DNA from: Rhopalosiphum padi
Taxonomy: Eukaryota; Arthropoda; Insecta; Hemiptera; Aphididae
NCBI RefSeq assembly: GCF_020882245.1
Contig: NC_083597.1
Location: 840,581 to 904,580, forward strand
Reading direction: 5' to 3'
DNA: 64,000 nucleotides
A program made the translations under genes and the position numbers. The notes below the pieces were generated by a model. That model ran no database searches, had not been told where the DNA came from, and saw only the letters and a list, made by a program, of their open reading frames with translations. Below are positions 33,603 to 45,495 of this stretch, piece by piece (positions within the stretch are counted from its first letter, which is position 1; every line of letters begins with the position of its first letter).

Positions 33603-33731
33603 TTATTCACCGAGTGCCACTGTGGTCGTCATTTCATCGTCACCGGAACCTTTTTCCGGATAGTCAATTAAGTTCACTGCCCAACCGGAAAACTCCACGG
33701 CCTGCGTAATTAAAGTCTGGTCCCGACTCAT
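33603..33731 (-). CDS. Small ORF, 42 codons, acidic, protein-like
   Basis: ATG at 33731-33729 and TAA at 33605-33603 on the minus strand. The product starts MSRDQTLITQAVEFSGWAV, continues NLIDYPEKGSGDDE and ends VALGE. It is acidic, with no low-complexity or AT-driven residues. Upstream on the minus strand lies an ATTATG-type hexanucleotide repeat that keeps the frame open as isoleucines. No family is recognised. Third-position and overall composition differ from the surrounding AT-rich DNA, which is why I list it. It could be a small protein, a first coding exon or chance. Confidence 0.25.
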   Translation of the reverse strand: MSRDQTLITQAVEFSGWAVNLIDYPEKGSGDDEMTTTVALGE

Positions 33732-33770
33732 TATTATTATGATTATGATTATGATTATTATTGTTATTAG
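33731..33770. repeat. Hexanucleotide (ATTATG)n / ATT tract
   Basis: Three ATTATG units flanked by ATT units, then a TTGTTATTAG spill-over. Confidence 0.85.
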
Positions 33771-35042
33771 TATTAATTCTACTAATATTACCGTTTTAAC
33801 ATTAAATTATTATTATTATGTATATATATGGAATGATCATTATTATAAATGTAATCAAAATACCAACATTGACAATTTCAAAAAACCATTAGTCTATAAC
33901 CTTTTTGATTGAAATATCACTTTATCTTACTAATATGCGTTGCGATTACTTTCCTATTCTTTTTCATTTGTGTATTTGTGTTTCCGTTAAATTTGTAGTT
34001 TATTAAAATACGCAGTTTCTGTCGTTACCCGTAGGTTTTTAAATACTGATAATAAAGTATAAAAATTATGGTTATTTAATGTGGAGATATTGTTTATGTA
34101 TGCATTATATGAGCTAAATAAATACATAATACATTTAATAATTAATATAGAATTTATTATCGAACAAAATATTATAAGCTATTTACTGATACAAGTTAAT
34201 TACAAAAAAAGTTGAGCTGTAATAATAATAAAAATACCACAAAACCATAAACTAAAAATAGAAGTCCATTGTAATGGACATCGTATAGATACGATTATAA
34301 TTATAAATGTTATGTTATAGGCTGAGGCATTATTGGGGTATAAAGATTTGATCATTTTAATGGACACCAGGTAGTTATAATTACAAAACATAAAAACAAA
34401 TTAGGTGCCAGGAGGATATTATATTGTAATTAATTATAGTTTTGTTTTTAGCTAAGTATTATTATATGTATATAGTTGTATAATCATACAACTAATGACG
34501 GCATAACTAAACTAAAAACTTATAAAATGTGATTTATATCAGTTCTAAAATATATCATAATTTTATTATAAGTTGTTTATTTGCTCATAGTTTTAGTTCT
34601 ATTAAAATAAAACACACATTTTAATCATTGTTATACAGCTTCTTAAATGTTTACTTGATAAGATAGCATGGAAATTATTGTTGACCACGTTCATTTTTTA
34701 ATACCAGAAATTATGTTATTTAATGTAAATAATAATTTTTAAGTAAAATGGTAAATATTCTTTGATAAATAATTATGTAAATTACTGAAGTGTTTTAATT
34801 TTTGTTTTTAGCTTATTTAACTACATAACAACTTTAGCATTTCTGCGTACAAAAATATATTTATAATATTTTTGCGAAACAATTATTCTATATACGTCAA
34901 AATATTTGTTTAATATCTCTAAAGGTTCGTTTTTTTTTAAAAAAATTTTATTAAATTTATGACTTAAAAAAAAATATTTGTTCTTAAATGAAATTTTAAT
35001 ATTAAAAAAAATATATTAATTATTAGAGCGTATTGATTATAT

Positions 35043-35043
<1 letters not shown>

Positions 35044-35075
<32 letters not shown>
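35044..35075. repeat. Compound (TA)n(GA)n microsatellite
   Basis: A TA run (35044-35060) passes directly into a pure GA run (35061-35075). Confidence 0.95.
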
Positions 35076-35982
35076 TTATAATAATAGCGTAAATAATAAA
35101 TTTAAAATTAATTTCTTGACGTTAAAACTCATTACATTTCTTAGTAAGCACAGTTTTTTTATTCATAATATGTTAATATACGTATCATTGAGTTTTCAAA
35201 ACGTCCAAGTAAATAAACGTTTGTTTGAATTTAAAATCAAATAACATATACTTATATTTCTTGTTTAGTATATTTCGATCCATATTTTAATTTAATTTAA
35301 TTAATAAAAATCCTTGAATTTTATTATTAAAAAAAATACATTTTTTTTTTATTTTCCCACAGTATAATTATTTTAACAATAAATAATATAAAGCTTACGA
35401 AACGATTTGTAAGTAATGTTTTGTACTATAAAAGTAACAATGTTAATCGCAACTTGCAGTAGTCGTGGTAAAATATATGACCATCAGTTGTCTAATTAAC
35501 AACGAATCATCACATTGGTTAAAGAAAAATAATGTACACTTTTTACTAGACTGAAAAACGATTCGCACAAAAAGATCAGTTATACAACATATGTATTATA
35601 AAATCCACCTTAGTCAATTTTTTTTATCTTTCGTTGATCATTTTATTCTTTTTACGAGACTATAATATATATTATTTTTTACTATATAATATTTTATTAT
35701 GCAAGTACTATGCATATACATTTATGTATTATATAGCAGTCTTATAGTATTGTTGTAAAAGTGTTTCACAACCCAACTTTTCTAATTATTCATAGATTCA
35801 TAGTTGTTGTTGTCTTGTTGGCTGCGTATGAATAAATAAATACGTGAAATGACTTTAAACCATTTTAATAAAACCACTCCTGTTTAATATGCATATTGTA
35901 GTGAAACTAAGTTTAACTCGAATAAGACATAGAATATAGAAATGGCATACTATTATGAGTAATAAATATCCCGCGACCTGTT

Positions 35983-36004
35983 CTCGGGTGACATAAGACC
36001 CGAG
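35983..36004. other. Perfect 7-bp GC-rich hairpin
   Basis: CTCGGGT, 8-nt loop, ACCCGAG. It is isolated in AT-rich sequence, with no T-run. Confidence 0.5.
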
Positions 36005-37142
36005 TGCGACGATTCGTCGAAAATATATATTATAATAATATATTAATCAATCAAACTGCTGGTAAAAGAATATTTCGTATGCGTGAGTTTTTGAATATAT
36101 ATATTTTTTTAACTCGTAATGTTATTGAAATATGAGAATAGCTATTAAACATTTATTTCAGACGCGTCCTTAGTAAGAATTATTTTGCATAAGACGACAA
36201 CTTACTGCTTAAACGGTTTTTTTATTATTAATTTATACCCGTTTTATGATTGATTAAAGAACGTTATTTTGGCTTAACACTAAATCAAATTCTTCGCATA
36301 CAAATGCAATCGCCACTTGTTGATTAATACGCGATACCCGCTGACACACGTACATATAACTGACACCAGACCTTGACAATTTGGCATAATATTTTACGTG
36401 TAACATTTACGGGTCAAGAGTAAGTATCTACCTACACTTGACGGGACTTGACTTCTAACGAACCATAACAATACTATCCTATGACTGACATCAACAGCAG
36501 TGTATAACATTAATTTAACTGTCGTAGTGGTTGTGTGTATAACAATAATCTGATTTCCTTTCGATTTGTTCTCGTTACAAAATATACATCGACATTGACC
36601 ACACACATCATTATGACTTGATCACAAAATTACGATATGAAACTATTCCTAACCATTAGACTATATAATAATATTATCAATTATTATTGTGTAATCATTT
36701 TTAGAACATACTTTTGTGTTATATTAGATAGTCAGTGTATATTAAACAGTTTTTCCCATCTCTTAAGTTTAAGATTAGTTGATGCAATAGGTTTTAAAAA
36801 AAATTCGTAAAAGAGAACGCAGAAAGTTGATTAATTCGGTTGTGGTTATCGAACGAGCATAAAAATGAGGCGTATTCAATTATCAAAAATATTAAATAAA
36901 AAAATATTTTATTGAGTTATTTTAATATTATAATATATTAAATAAAGTTATTTCCAAAGGTTTTTTTGAGATTTATAAAATTGGATTCAACAAAACTTAA
37001 ATAGTAATAAACTATTGCTACATAATATACTGAATATCAAGAAACCAATGAATTATTATTTATTCTTAAAGTATACTCAACATTTTTTGTAAAAAAAAAC
37101 AAGATAATTTACTTTTTAGTCATAGCAGGATAATTAATATTG

Positions 37143-37166
37143 ATATATATTATATATATATATATA
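37143..37166. repeat. (TA)n microsatellite
   Basis: TA units with one TT interruption. Confidence 0.85.
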
Positions 37167-37510
37167 CATTTATCAATATGGGTACTTTAACAAGCTGTTT
37201 ATTTCACGCATATAATATTGTCCTAGAAATCTATGATAGTTCTAGATAATCTTGCTATGTTGAATAACTTTAATTATTTTAATTGATTTCTTTTAATGTA
37301 AATTATTTCAAATTATATTGTATTTTGTTTTGTTAGAAATGGTACATATGTATATTTATTTAGTCTATTTTCATTCAGTAATTAGCTGTATTTAATACAT
37401 ACATATTACAGTTATATTAGATGTGTAAAATTCTATAGACTCTTACACGAACCTGCTTAGTGAGAATCGCGTATTAATTTAATGTATAATATGTTTCTAA
37501 TAATAAAGTG

Positions 37511-37717
37511 TTAAGTATTAGCTGTTTTTGTCACACGGACAAGACGCGTCGTCATTTCAAATGGCAGCGGCGCCACCAAGAACCAAAGAGCTATGGCGAG
37601 GTATGCAGGGTTTGAGAACAGCGGTGGACTTTGGCGTTTAAAATCGCACCGAGAGGGTCTCGGGTTGTTATGAGGGGTTGGGTCTGTGGTGGGTAAGGAT
37701 GAGGGTTTAGGACACAT
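37511..37717 (-). CDS. Unidentified minus-strand ORF, 68 codons
   Basis: ATG at 37717-37715, stop at 37513-37511, spanning a small GC-rich island. The N-terminal third is proline/asparagine/threonine-rich (MCPKPSSLPTTDPTPHNN), followed by a basic part and a hydrophobic segment at about residues 38-53 (AYLAIALWFLVAPLPF). A plus-strand 26-codon ORF (37561-37641, MAAAPPRTKELWRGMQG...) lies inside it with a good start context (CAAATGG) and a possible donor GAG|GTATGC at 37600/37601. Only one strand is likely to be used. No homology is recognised on either. Confidence 0.2.
   Translation of the reverse strand: MCPKPSSLPTTDPTPHNNPRPSRCDFKRQSPPLFSNPAYLAIALWFLVAPLPFEMTTRLVRVTKTANT
37561..37641 (+). 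CDS. Plus-strand small ORF or exon start, 26 codons
   Basis: An ATGGCAGCGGCGCC start in a good context within a GC island; the product starts MAAAPPRTKELWRG, then MQGLRTAVDFGV and TAA. If GAG|GTATGC at 37600/37601 is a donor, the coding exon would be 13 codons plus one base. It competes with the longer minus-strand ORF over the same bases. Confidence 0.15.
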   Translation: MAAAPPRTKELWRGMQGLRTAVDFGV

Positions 37718-39344
37718 CTGGCGCCCGCAATATTAACTCCTCCGGGTACATATTCGTTTCTTAAAAACTTTTACGATCACGATACTTATATATAATATAA
37801 TATATATAGCATTGAGTGCACAAAATTTTCGTATATCTTCGAAGCGTAGTGGGTTGGGCAATGCAGGAGATGTGCGCGATAAATCGACCGTCCTGCACGT
37901 TTGGTACTTTATTATATTCTTTCTTTAATACACTATTCTCTCTCGTTGTCCATCGAAGTTATGCGTAAATATAAATTATATTATATTCGCAGCAATACCG
38001 TCGTCCATTGAAGTTGCCGTAAACAAGAATTGTTTTTCGTAAATTTTCGGAAATTAAGCTTTTTACTGTTACATTTAATTATGTTTTTAGCGCATTTTTT
38101 GTATATTGTACCTTGATGGGACAAACGTACAATAAAAATGACCAAATATACAAGAATAACGCATATATATTGTATACACGGTTAATCAAGATCGTAGCGG
38201 TGACGGCTATTATTTTGGACGTGCATTAAATGTTTATTTGGTGCGTAAACTGCTTGAAAGTCAATAACAAAGTTTTATTTGAACCTAACTTGGATATTGT
38301 TCCTGGTGCCCGTATCTCAGTATATAGAGAAAGAAAAAAACCAAGGTAAAATTAACAAAATACTTTTGTTAAATGTTAACAAAAATAAATCTGTTGAGTT
38401 AACCATAAAATTGTCTTCGACAAACAAAATTTGTATTGGATTTTAAAAACGAGATATCTGGAAGTCTGGAGCATATTATATAATTTTTTTTGTAATTTCG
38501 TAACAAAATTGCAACGGAAAAGAAAATATAAGTCTTCAATCATAAAAAAAAATTAAAACAACTAACTATATTAACATTTTAGTTACAACAGGTACAATAA
38601 TTTATTATTAATAACTAAGTAATGATTTTTTATCATTTTTCAAAATTATATCGACAATAAATTTAATTATTTAATACAAATTTATGGTTAGATATATAAT
38701 AAGTATTCATATAATCGAACAATTAATGTGCTCATATAATAATTAATTACATTTTAACTATTTTGAATGTTACAAGTATCTGGTATATATAAATATATAC
38801 ATTATACATATATTATTTGTATGCAAACAGAGAAGTGAGCTCGATACATTTTACCAAGATATTTTTTATTATTGATAAAATCAAATGGCTTCTCTTAATT
38901 TTAAATGTTTTTACAGGCGTAAGTGAAATAATAATTTTAATTATTTTGTTACAGTTTAAAAAAACATTATTTGTGGGAACTTAAAATGTGTACATTTATT
39001 ATATTATTATGAATAAGTATACTATTATACGTCTATACGCAATGATATTTTTGATTTCTTTTAAGATATTATTATTAATTATTTAATATTTATTTTACAC
39101 TATAACTCTGTTTTTACTGATTAATGTATTTATAGAAATATATCATTAAATTTGGAGTTGTACCAGTTAATATAATTTGGTGTAAATATATATTATTGTA
39201 ATAATTAAATAGGTACTAATAATATAATAAATGCAATATTTCCAGGAAAAACGTTATCAACCTACTGTAATACAAAAAGTAAAATAAATTATATGACTTT
39301 AATATCTATGCCAAAAACATTATGAAATATACTTAGTGATAAAG

Positions 39345-39425
39345 GCTGACAGACCGTTTCCGCTCAAAATCGTTTTTCGCGAAACAGTTAAGACAAACAT
39401 GCCGGACAAAAACGAACTATAAACG
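39345..39425. repeat. Possible dispersed aphid repeat fragment
   Basis: A GC-richer island (GGCTGACAGACCGTTTCCG, then AAATCGTTTTTCGCGAAAC) in AT-rich DNA. It resembles in style a dispersed repeat I associate with aphid genomes, but only one copy is visible here. Assignment is from memory and weak. Confidence 0.2.
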
Positions 39426-41842
39426 ATGTACGTATATTTATATTATTACATTGTAGTGCCAAGAGGGTATAGAGTGATAATTTATATCATTAACGAGCTG
39501 GAAATATCTTAGAAAATAACCAATGAAAGGTATTTTTAAACCATTATTGTTTTTGACATTCAAAAACATACAATAATTTTAAGTGGTTAACGTAGTGTCC
39601 TTTCTAAAATGAAAATTGTAAATTCATCATGCTTACTAGGATACTGTTAGAAGATTCATAATATAAAAAAATAATATTGTACATAATAACACGTAAATTC
39701 CGTTTTTGTCAATATTTTTGAAGGTTAGGTCGCTGGCTTGCGCGTATATTATACTTTTATTGCATAAAATATATATCAGCGCAACACCCGGCACACCACT
39801 GAATATATTATACATTTTATACCCAACATAAAACACCTCTCTTCAAACCATATCCTTGAAACCCACCAAGAAGGCTAAAAATAAACTGTTGTAGGAACAT
39901 CCTCTAATTTTCTCAAACTCGTCCACCCTTTTTCTCGTTAATCAAAGAAGGTAGTTTCACTAGGTACCCCTCTTCCCCCCTACATCATGTTTTTCATTGT
40001 TTTGTTTCGTTATTTTTTTATTACCCTTACTTGTGTATCTTTGTATAATTGAATATTTATTTTCAAAAAAATAAAAATGTTATATTACGTCAATAGTCAA
40101 CGGCAGTTTTACAGACAGAAAAGGGTTTGAAACCGCAAAACGTGTCAAAGGATTGCAACGGTTCGTGATTTTATTATAGCACTATTTAATCAAGCGAATA
40201 ACTGTTATGGGATGGTTCAGTATGAAATAACATAGAATGTTTTACAACGAATAACACTATTATCATAAATATACTAGTAAAGTTATTAAAAAAAAAAAAA
40301 ATTTCCATCCCAAAAAGACAAACATTCCTTACAAATGCTGCATACTAAATATTAAATTATGTCACATGATATATTTTATACCATAATAATTAGTGCCTTA
40401 ATAGAAAAAAATATTTTCATACAACTACGATGAATACGAAAATTTGCTGACACTCATTTAGTTAGTTATTTAGTTATATGTAGGTTTTTTCGATTATAAA
40501 CATAATTTATCCGTTGACATGTATAATAGACAGTACTGTGATAAAACTACAATGTGAGTAGTTCAATTTGATTTTGATAATTTAGTTTTTTGGCCACTTC
40601 GCTGATTATATTTATTCTTACGGTGACCTTCATGAATTCAGTATAATATTATGTATGTTACACGGTGTGTGGGATCAAAGGTTGCTGCAGTCGTTATCAG
40701 TATAACATCGTCGGCGATGGTAAAGTTCGTGCAGAGAAAACGTCGTTGAATTAAAAAAAATAATACATCAACAATAAGAATTTGAATAAAAAACACATAC
40801 ATTATGTCGTCGGTATGCGGACAATCGACAATAATATATTCCCGTTATAGGTATACACGCAGGTTTGGAGAAAAAAACCAACAACCATATACCTATATTA
40901 TATTGTACGCGTGGTTACGTTATTTATGGTTTTAAAAAATAGCGATAAACCGTTTTTGACGGTCTTCCGATTATTGTATATGTGAAAACAACACAGCCTT
41001 ATCGTGGGTAAAAGTTAAGCTTATAGATAGGTATTTAGAAAATATTTTGTGATAAATACGTGAAGATGGTTTGTCACGAATAGTGATTGTTACATTGTTT
41101 TTAGATCGTTAGTTATTGATTGATACGCAAATATTCGATGGATTTTTAGTAACAAATATGTTTTGAGTTTCGATTTCTTTTTTTTTATCTATAGACGAAT
41201 CTATAAATACGTACCTATGCATTATTTCTTTAAGAACTCTGCGAATAAGTCGGAAATATGTATAATTTTGTGAATGTAAAAACGAAATAAAAAATAAACT
41301 AATTTGACAATTAACTATTGCTCTCGTATAATATAATTTTGTTTTTAGTGTATTAATTTTTATTATTAGTGGATAACAAGTATAAAAAAATTCAATAATA
41401 TGTACCAATTATAACGGTTGAAGACGTCAAACTTTTTTTCATTCAGTAAAATTATAAAACCATATCGTGGATAATCATTTAACTTGGACAATTTGAAGAT
41501 ATACAATATAATACTTAGGTGCAAACAATATGAAGACTAAGAATACATTTAAATTACTTTAAAAAATATGGAATTTTCCAATTTATAAATTGTTTATTAT
41601 TTATGTATATTCCTAGATTGTTGAATTTATCATTTTGAATTTTTATCGAAACAGTTTATGTATTACGCAAACACAAGTAAATACATTTATTTTTATTTTT
41701 TATTAAATACAGTGGAATTTCTTATACATGTTAATTCAATTAATATACATATTAATCTTAACCCTTTAGTTATTAGTCATGTACTAAAACCAACCAAACA
41801 AAATATTTACGGTTAGGTACAATGTCGAATTTGTCACAGGCA

Positions 41843-41863
41843 TTTCCGAATTCTATTCGGAAA
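41843..41863. promoter_or_regulatory. Near-perfect palindrome, 9-bp arms
   Basis: TTTCCGAAT, TCT, ATTCGGAAA. A 21-bp dyad with a 3-nt centre is a plausible binding site for a dimeric factor. A TTC...GAA arrangement within it is reminiscent of STAT-type sites but not diagnostic. Confidence 0.35.
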
Positions 41864-42112
41864 GGTATTTTTATACTTCGTCATATAATTGTTTACAAAC
41901 ACTCGGTTATTCGCGAGCGTGATAAACTCATATAAATATTTCGTTGGCACAGACATACAAATTATTGGTATTATTGCTATTTACACCGTCGGTTATTATA
42001 TTGTTATATTATAATAATAGTGATATAGATTATGAGTTCACGCAATAATGTAATATGTATGCTTAAATGTCCGGACTCGTTTGATAACTGCGCGTGCGAG
42101 TCTGTTGCAATA

Positions 42113-42619
42113 TTATGTATATAATAATATAATATTATGTTGTTTTGTGAGAAAAAAAATATTAATGGAAACGTTGGATTCAATTGTATGGGATACGGTC
42201 CGTGTATAACACGATTGCCGATAGGCATATGCTAATGGAAACGTGTACTGTCTCGTTTTTTGATAAAATATGAAATACAAATAAAAACACAGAAATAATA
42301 TATTGTATGATCCGATCGACGCGCAACTGAAAGGTCGCCGTGCCGTTTTTAAAACCGTTTTAAAACGGCCACAATGCTCTGTGCTATCCCGCTGCAGACT
42401 CCGATATAATATATTATCGTCGTTGCGCGTCGTTATTATTATTTTTATTATAAAAAGGTGTTTTCTCGAGAGTCCGCAATGGTCATCCGACGATACCGGA
42501 CGACCGAATAAGAAACAATAATAAATCATACAGAGAAAAGAAAATGGGTTTTTCGCCATGTTAAAAACGGCGACGGCGGAGCTTGGGCCACCCGACGAAT
42601 ATATGACTCGTATATACAT
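42113..42619 (-). CDS. Longest open frame, 168 codons, unidentified
   Basis: ATG at 42619-42617, stop at 42115-42113. The first part has mixed composition (SSGGPSSAVAVFNMAKNPF; GRPVSSDDHCGLSRKHLF), the middle is arginine-rich (SLQRDSTEHCGRFKTVLK), and the rest is phenylalanine/tyrosine/isoleucine-rich in an AT-driven way. A hydrophobic stretch near residues 106-118 could span a membrane. No domain is recognised. Its length exceeds what I expect from average base composition, but it crosses a CpG patch (42290-42600) where stops are rarer; a plus-strand 72-codon frame (42303-42521) overlaps it. A real gene is possible but unproven. Confidence 0.2.
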   Translation of the reverse strand: MYIRVIYSSGGPSSAVAVFNMAKNPFSFLCMIYYCFLFGRPVSSDDHCGLSRKHLFIIKIIITTRNDDNILYRSLQRDSTEHCGRFKTVLKTARRPFSCASIGSYNILFLCFYLYFIFYQKTRQYTFPLAYAYRQSCYTRTVSHTIESNVSINIFFLTKQHNIILLYT

Positions 42620-42730
42620 GTTTTCTTTCTATATATTACATACGCATGTATAGGTATAATGTAATATAATATGATATGCTATATATGACCGAAAAAAATG
42701 TGTATATATAAATATAAATAAATAAATAAA

Positions 42731-42997
42731 ATGAATAATAGACGTCCGCTAAAATCCATCTGTTACGTTTGTTTTGTCGCGTTCGGGTTAAATCCAAACT
42801 GCCTACCTATTTGTCATTGTCTTCGAAAAATTGCACAAAAAATATTATTAACACCGTGGTTAACATACGCATGCGCACATTACTTATACACGTACATTTT
42901 AAGTCAGTATAACGTATTTAAGGGCAAGGTAGGAGGCGGCAACTTGCTCCCCATCAGAGTTTTGTTTTATATTAAATGTATATATGTAGCGTATTAA
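42731..42997 (+). CDS. Unidentified cysteine-containing ORF, 88 codons
   Basis: ATG at 42731 in an A-rich context (AAAATGA), immediately after an AAAT tetranucleotide tract; TAA at 42995-42997. The product begins MNNRRPLKSICYVCFVAFG and has cysteines at about 11, 14, 24, 28, 30 and 48, with hydrophobic stretches. A signal-anchor-like N-terminus (basic then hydrophobic, residues 4-19) is visible. No family is recognised. A small membrane or secreted protein is possible; chance is at least as likely. Confidence 0.18.
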   Translation: MNNRRPLKSICYVCFVAFGLNPNCLPICHCLRKIAQKILLTPWLTYACAHYLYTYILSQYNVFKGKVGGGNLLPIRVLFYIKCIYVAY

Positions 42998-45047
42998 TAA
43001 TGATATTACATAAAACTATATCTTAACCGAATACAATGTATATGAATACATTGTACTGTACAAATTAAGACGTTAATAACGGATCGGTTGATTTTCAGAG
43101 TTTTTCTTTTCGGTTACGTTTTAACTAAAACGACGTGTAGATACCCATATATTGTATTATATTTTACGTTTTATCTTGTGGTCAAAGCGCGTGTTAATGC
43201 AAACTTAGCGTTTAACAATTAGATCGTATTATGCTTGTCGACATTTTTATATTCCGTTATAATAATATGACGTGTAGTATGAAGAGAACAAAGTTGTTGA
43301 TTTAATCACTTGTATGTTACACTGCATATGTACTACTATTATATTCAATATTTTCAATGGGTTTTATACTTGTATATCAATGGAAGTTTTTGACACGAAG
43401 TCTTGATGACTGACTATGATATTTTATTACAGCTGCTGTGGTATAATTATTTCTGTAATAAGTATCTATTTCGTGAGAAAAAAAATGTTTTATCAATCAA
43501 AGGCCACTCGAAAACCGGCAAGGTTTGGTCGATGAGCCGCGTGCACTGAGTCTGTAAAACAATTATTATTATATTTAGGCGATTGAGAACAAAAAAATGT
43601 TCCAGCTCAATTACTAAACATTTGCACGCAGTTCACTGATGTTATTTCAAACGAATAAAGTGTAGGTATATTAATATCGTCACATTCATACCAATATATA
43701 TGTTGTTGAGCGAGTTGTTTTTTGAAATTAATATTTATTTGTCGATTAAACGCGTGAGCACTTGACCCGCAATACTATGCATGCACCTTATCGAATCATA
43801 CTTGCAGTCTTTAGGTCACGATTTTTAAAATTATTATTACATTTCTGTATTTACAGATCATAAATAAATTTAGCGAAACACGTGCGTCATCATAGTTGTA
43901 TGCGCGATGTAGCTCGCAATTATTAACAAATTATAATATCGGTCTGCCGCACGTTTGGTCATTAAAATCACGGGTAAGACTCGATCCCGCCGTCTCGTAC
44001 GCGACCCCATAACATTATTATAATGTAATACAACATTAAATGAACAATGCCCGTGTACGCAAAATCCACAGATTATGGAAATTGCGCCGGGTAATTGAGT
44101 GGTCTTTGCGTATACCTACACTGGTCCTACAGGTACTAGTAGGTGGGTATTATACTATTATACAATTACTTCAAAAGACTCGAGTATATACACACACTGC
44201 CACAAAATAATATGTATTATATTTTTGTATTTTTATGCTTACTTATCACTACAATTGAGCAAATTAAATACGTCTTGTGCGTGTTTTCGGCATATCTCGT
44301 TATTTATTTTTTTCATACTGTTTGTTTAGAATTTTCAAGAAAAATTTCCATTTTATATAGATTTTACTCTCCTACCATCGACGGATGATAAATTTTCGAA
44401 TATTCATCGAATTTCAAAGTAGTAGTATTCATATAATTATTATAATAAATAAGCAATCGTGGTATTATAGAATAAAGATTTCCTTTAAAATATTTCAAAT
44501 TATTTTCCAGCTCACCTGTGTAGAAATGTAGAAGTGCGTAATAATTACAGACCTATAGTGGTTTCGTCAACAAAATCAAAGGAAAAGACGTTTGTTGTTA
44601 CGATGAAAATAATATAACTAATATTTTACAACCAGCTAGTTGCTATATCATCTCTGATAGACAGGCACTGTATTGTGCAATGTACGAACTTGCAGGCGAG
44701 TGATAACAACCTCATGTCATATAGCAATGTCCATATATATAGTGTCGTTAAATGAGAATTTCTTTTCTTCAGTTTGTCTAAATAATGTTTCTTGTGTGGT
44801 ACTTTTTGTGAAAATATGTGAGCGCGCGTTTTCCAGATTACCAAGGCGGCTAATACGGTTGTCTAACAACCGTAAAATCGACCGCCGGCCAATTGTCGGT
44901 CCAAAAGTGTTTTTTCCCCTTTATTTTTTTTTTTAGTACACACAATACAATTTGTTTTTTTTTTTATTATATATACACGTCGTTTTTTCCACTTCTTCCC
45001 GCTCGCCTTCAACCAATTCGATCTATATATTATTATTGTGTGTGCAG
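42998..45047. other. Non-coding block
   Basis: No supportable gene. It contains the two-strand splice-like site at 44496-44540. Frames at 44099-44388, 44626-44844 and 44673-44936 overlap one another and lack recognisable domains. Confidence 0.5.
44496..44540. other. Splice-like site readable on both strands
   Basis: Plus strand: pyrimidine-rich TATTTTCCAG with AG at 44509-44510, a strong acceptor. Minus strand: ACTTCTACATTTCTACACAG|GTGAGC with the junction between 44516 and 44515, a combined acceptor/donor as in recursive splice sites. At most one is likely to be used. Confidence 0.25.
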
Positions 45048-45111
45048 CGACCTTTTTTTCTACTCGTCGCTATACACTGCCGGAATACCAAAGCTATGTC
45101 GAAGGGTAACG
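45048..45111 (+). other. Candidate coding exon with ATG and donor
   Basis: The 3' end is AACG|GTGAGT (GT at 45112-45113), a perfect intronic donor hexamer. Upstream, TATTATTGTGTGTGCAG (AG at 45046-45047) could be an acceptor, giving a 64-nt exon open in one frame throughout, with ATG at 45094 (CTATGTCG; product MSKGN then a split glycine codon). If the region is instead a first exon, coding would begin at that ATG and split after one base of codon 6. A TA repeat begins 14 bp inside the putative intron. The ratchet-type site at 48297 is on the same strand. No homology can be judged from so few residues. Confidence 0.3.
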
Positions 45112-45125
45112 GTGAGTGTATGTGT

Positions 45126-45158
45126 ATATATATTTATATATATATATATATATATATA
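45126..45158. repeat. (TA)n microsatellite
   Basis: TA run with one TTT interruption, just inside the intron predicted from the donor at 45112. Confidence 0.92.
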
Positions 45159-45282
45159 AGTATTATGTTCTTTTTAAGAAGTTAGTATATGAGTGTTCTG
45201 TTGAAACACCCACACGCACGAGCTTTGTTTTCTCAAATCGGGTACGCAATCGCCTTCGTGCACACACACTCCGGGAAGTCTA

Positions 45283-45495
45283 ATGATCCGAAATCCGATT
45301 TTGTCCCTCGTCGTGGGTTATAGCGTTACTATACTCGAAGCTTATCGAATGGCGACACGAGAGAGAGCGCGTTTAATATACGTATATACATTATATGTAT
45401 GGGGTAACGGCGTAGGAGGTGGAAGTGACACCGTCGTCTACGATCGGGATTTGCCAGTCTTGAATATACCGTATAGGCACGTGCCTCACATATAG
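45283..45495 (+). CDS. Unidentified ORF in CpG island, 70 codons
   Basis: ATG at 45283, TAG at 45493-45495. The product begins MIRNPILSLVVGYSVTILEA, giving a short hydrophobic N-terminal segment (residues 5-18) that could be a signal anchor. A basic stretch (MATRERAR) and a glycine-rich segment (WGNGVGGGSD) follow. No family is recognised. The CpG-rich island continues to about 45680. A promoter island with a chance frame is the main alternative. Confidence 0.2.
   Translation: MIRNPILSLVVGYSVTILEAYRMATRERARLIYVYTLYVWGNGVGGGSDTVVYDRDLPVLNIPYRHVPHI

Larger units (their letters stand above)
33771..37510. other. Long AT-rich non-coding block
   Basis: No supportable gene. It holds a compound TA/GA microsatellite (35044-35075), a small hairpin (35983-36004) and a TA tract (37143-37166). 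Minus frames 34200-34391 and 36394-36606 are unremarkable. Confidence 0.55.
37742..42112. other. Long AT-rich non-coding block
   Basis: No supportable gene. A pyrimidine tract followed by TTACAG and, two bases later, GTAAGT (near 38907-38921) resembles a shifted ratchet site. A repeat-like segment lies at 39345-39425 and a palindrome at 41843-41863. The minus frames 39636-39836 and 41109-41408 are AT-driven. Confidence 0.5.
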
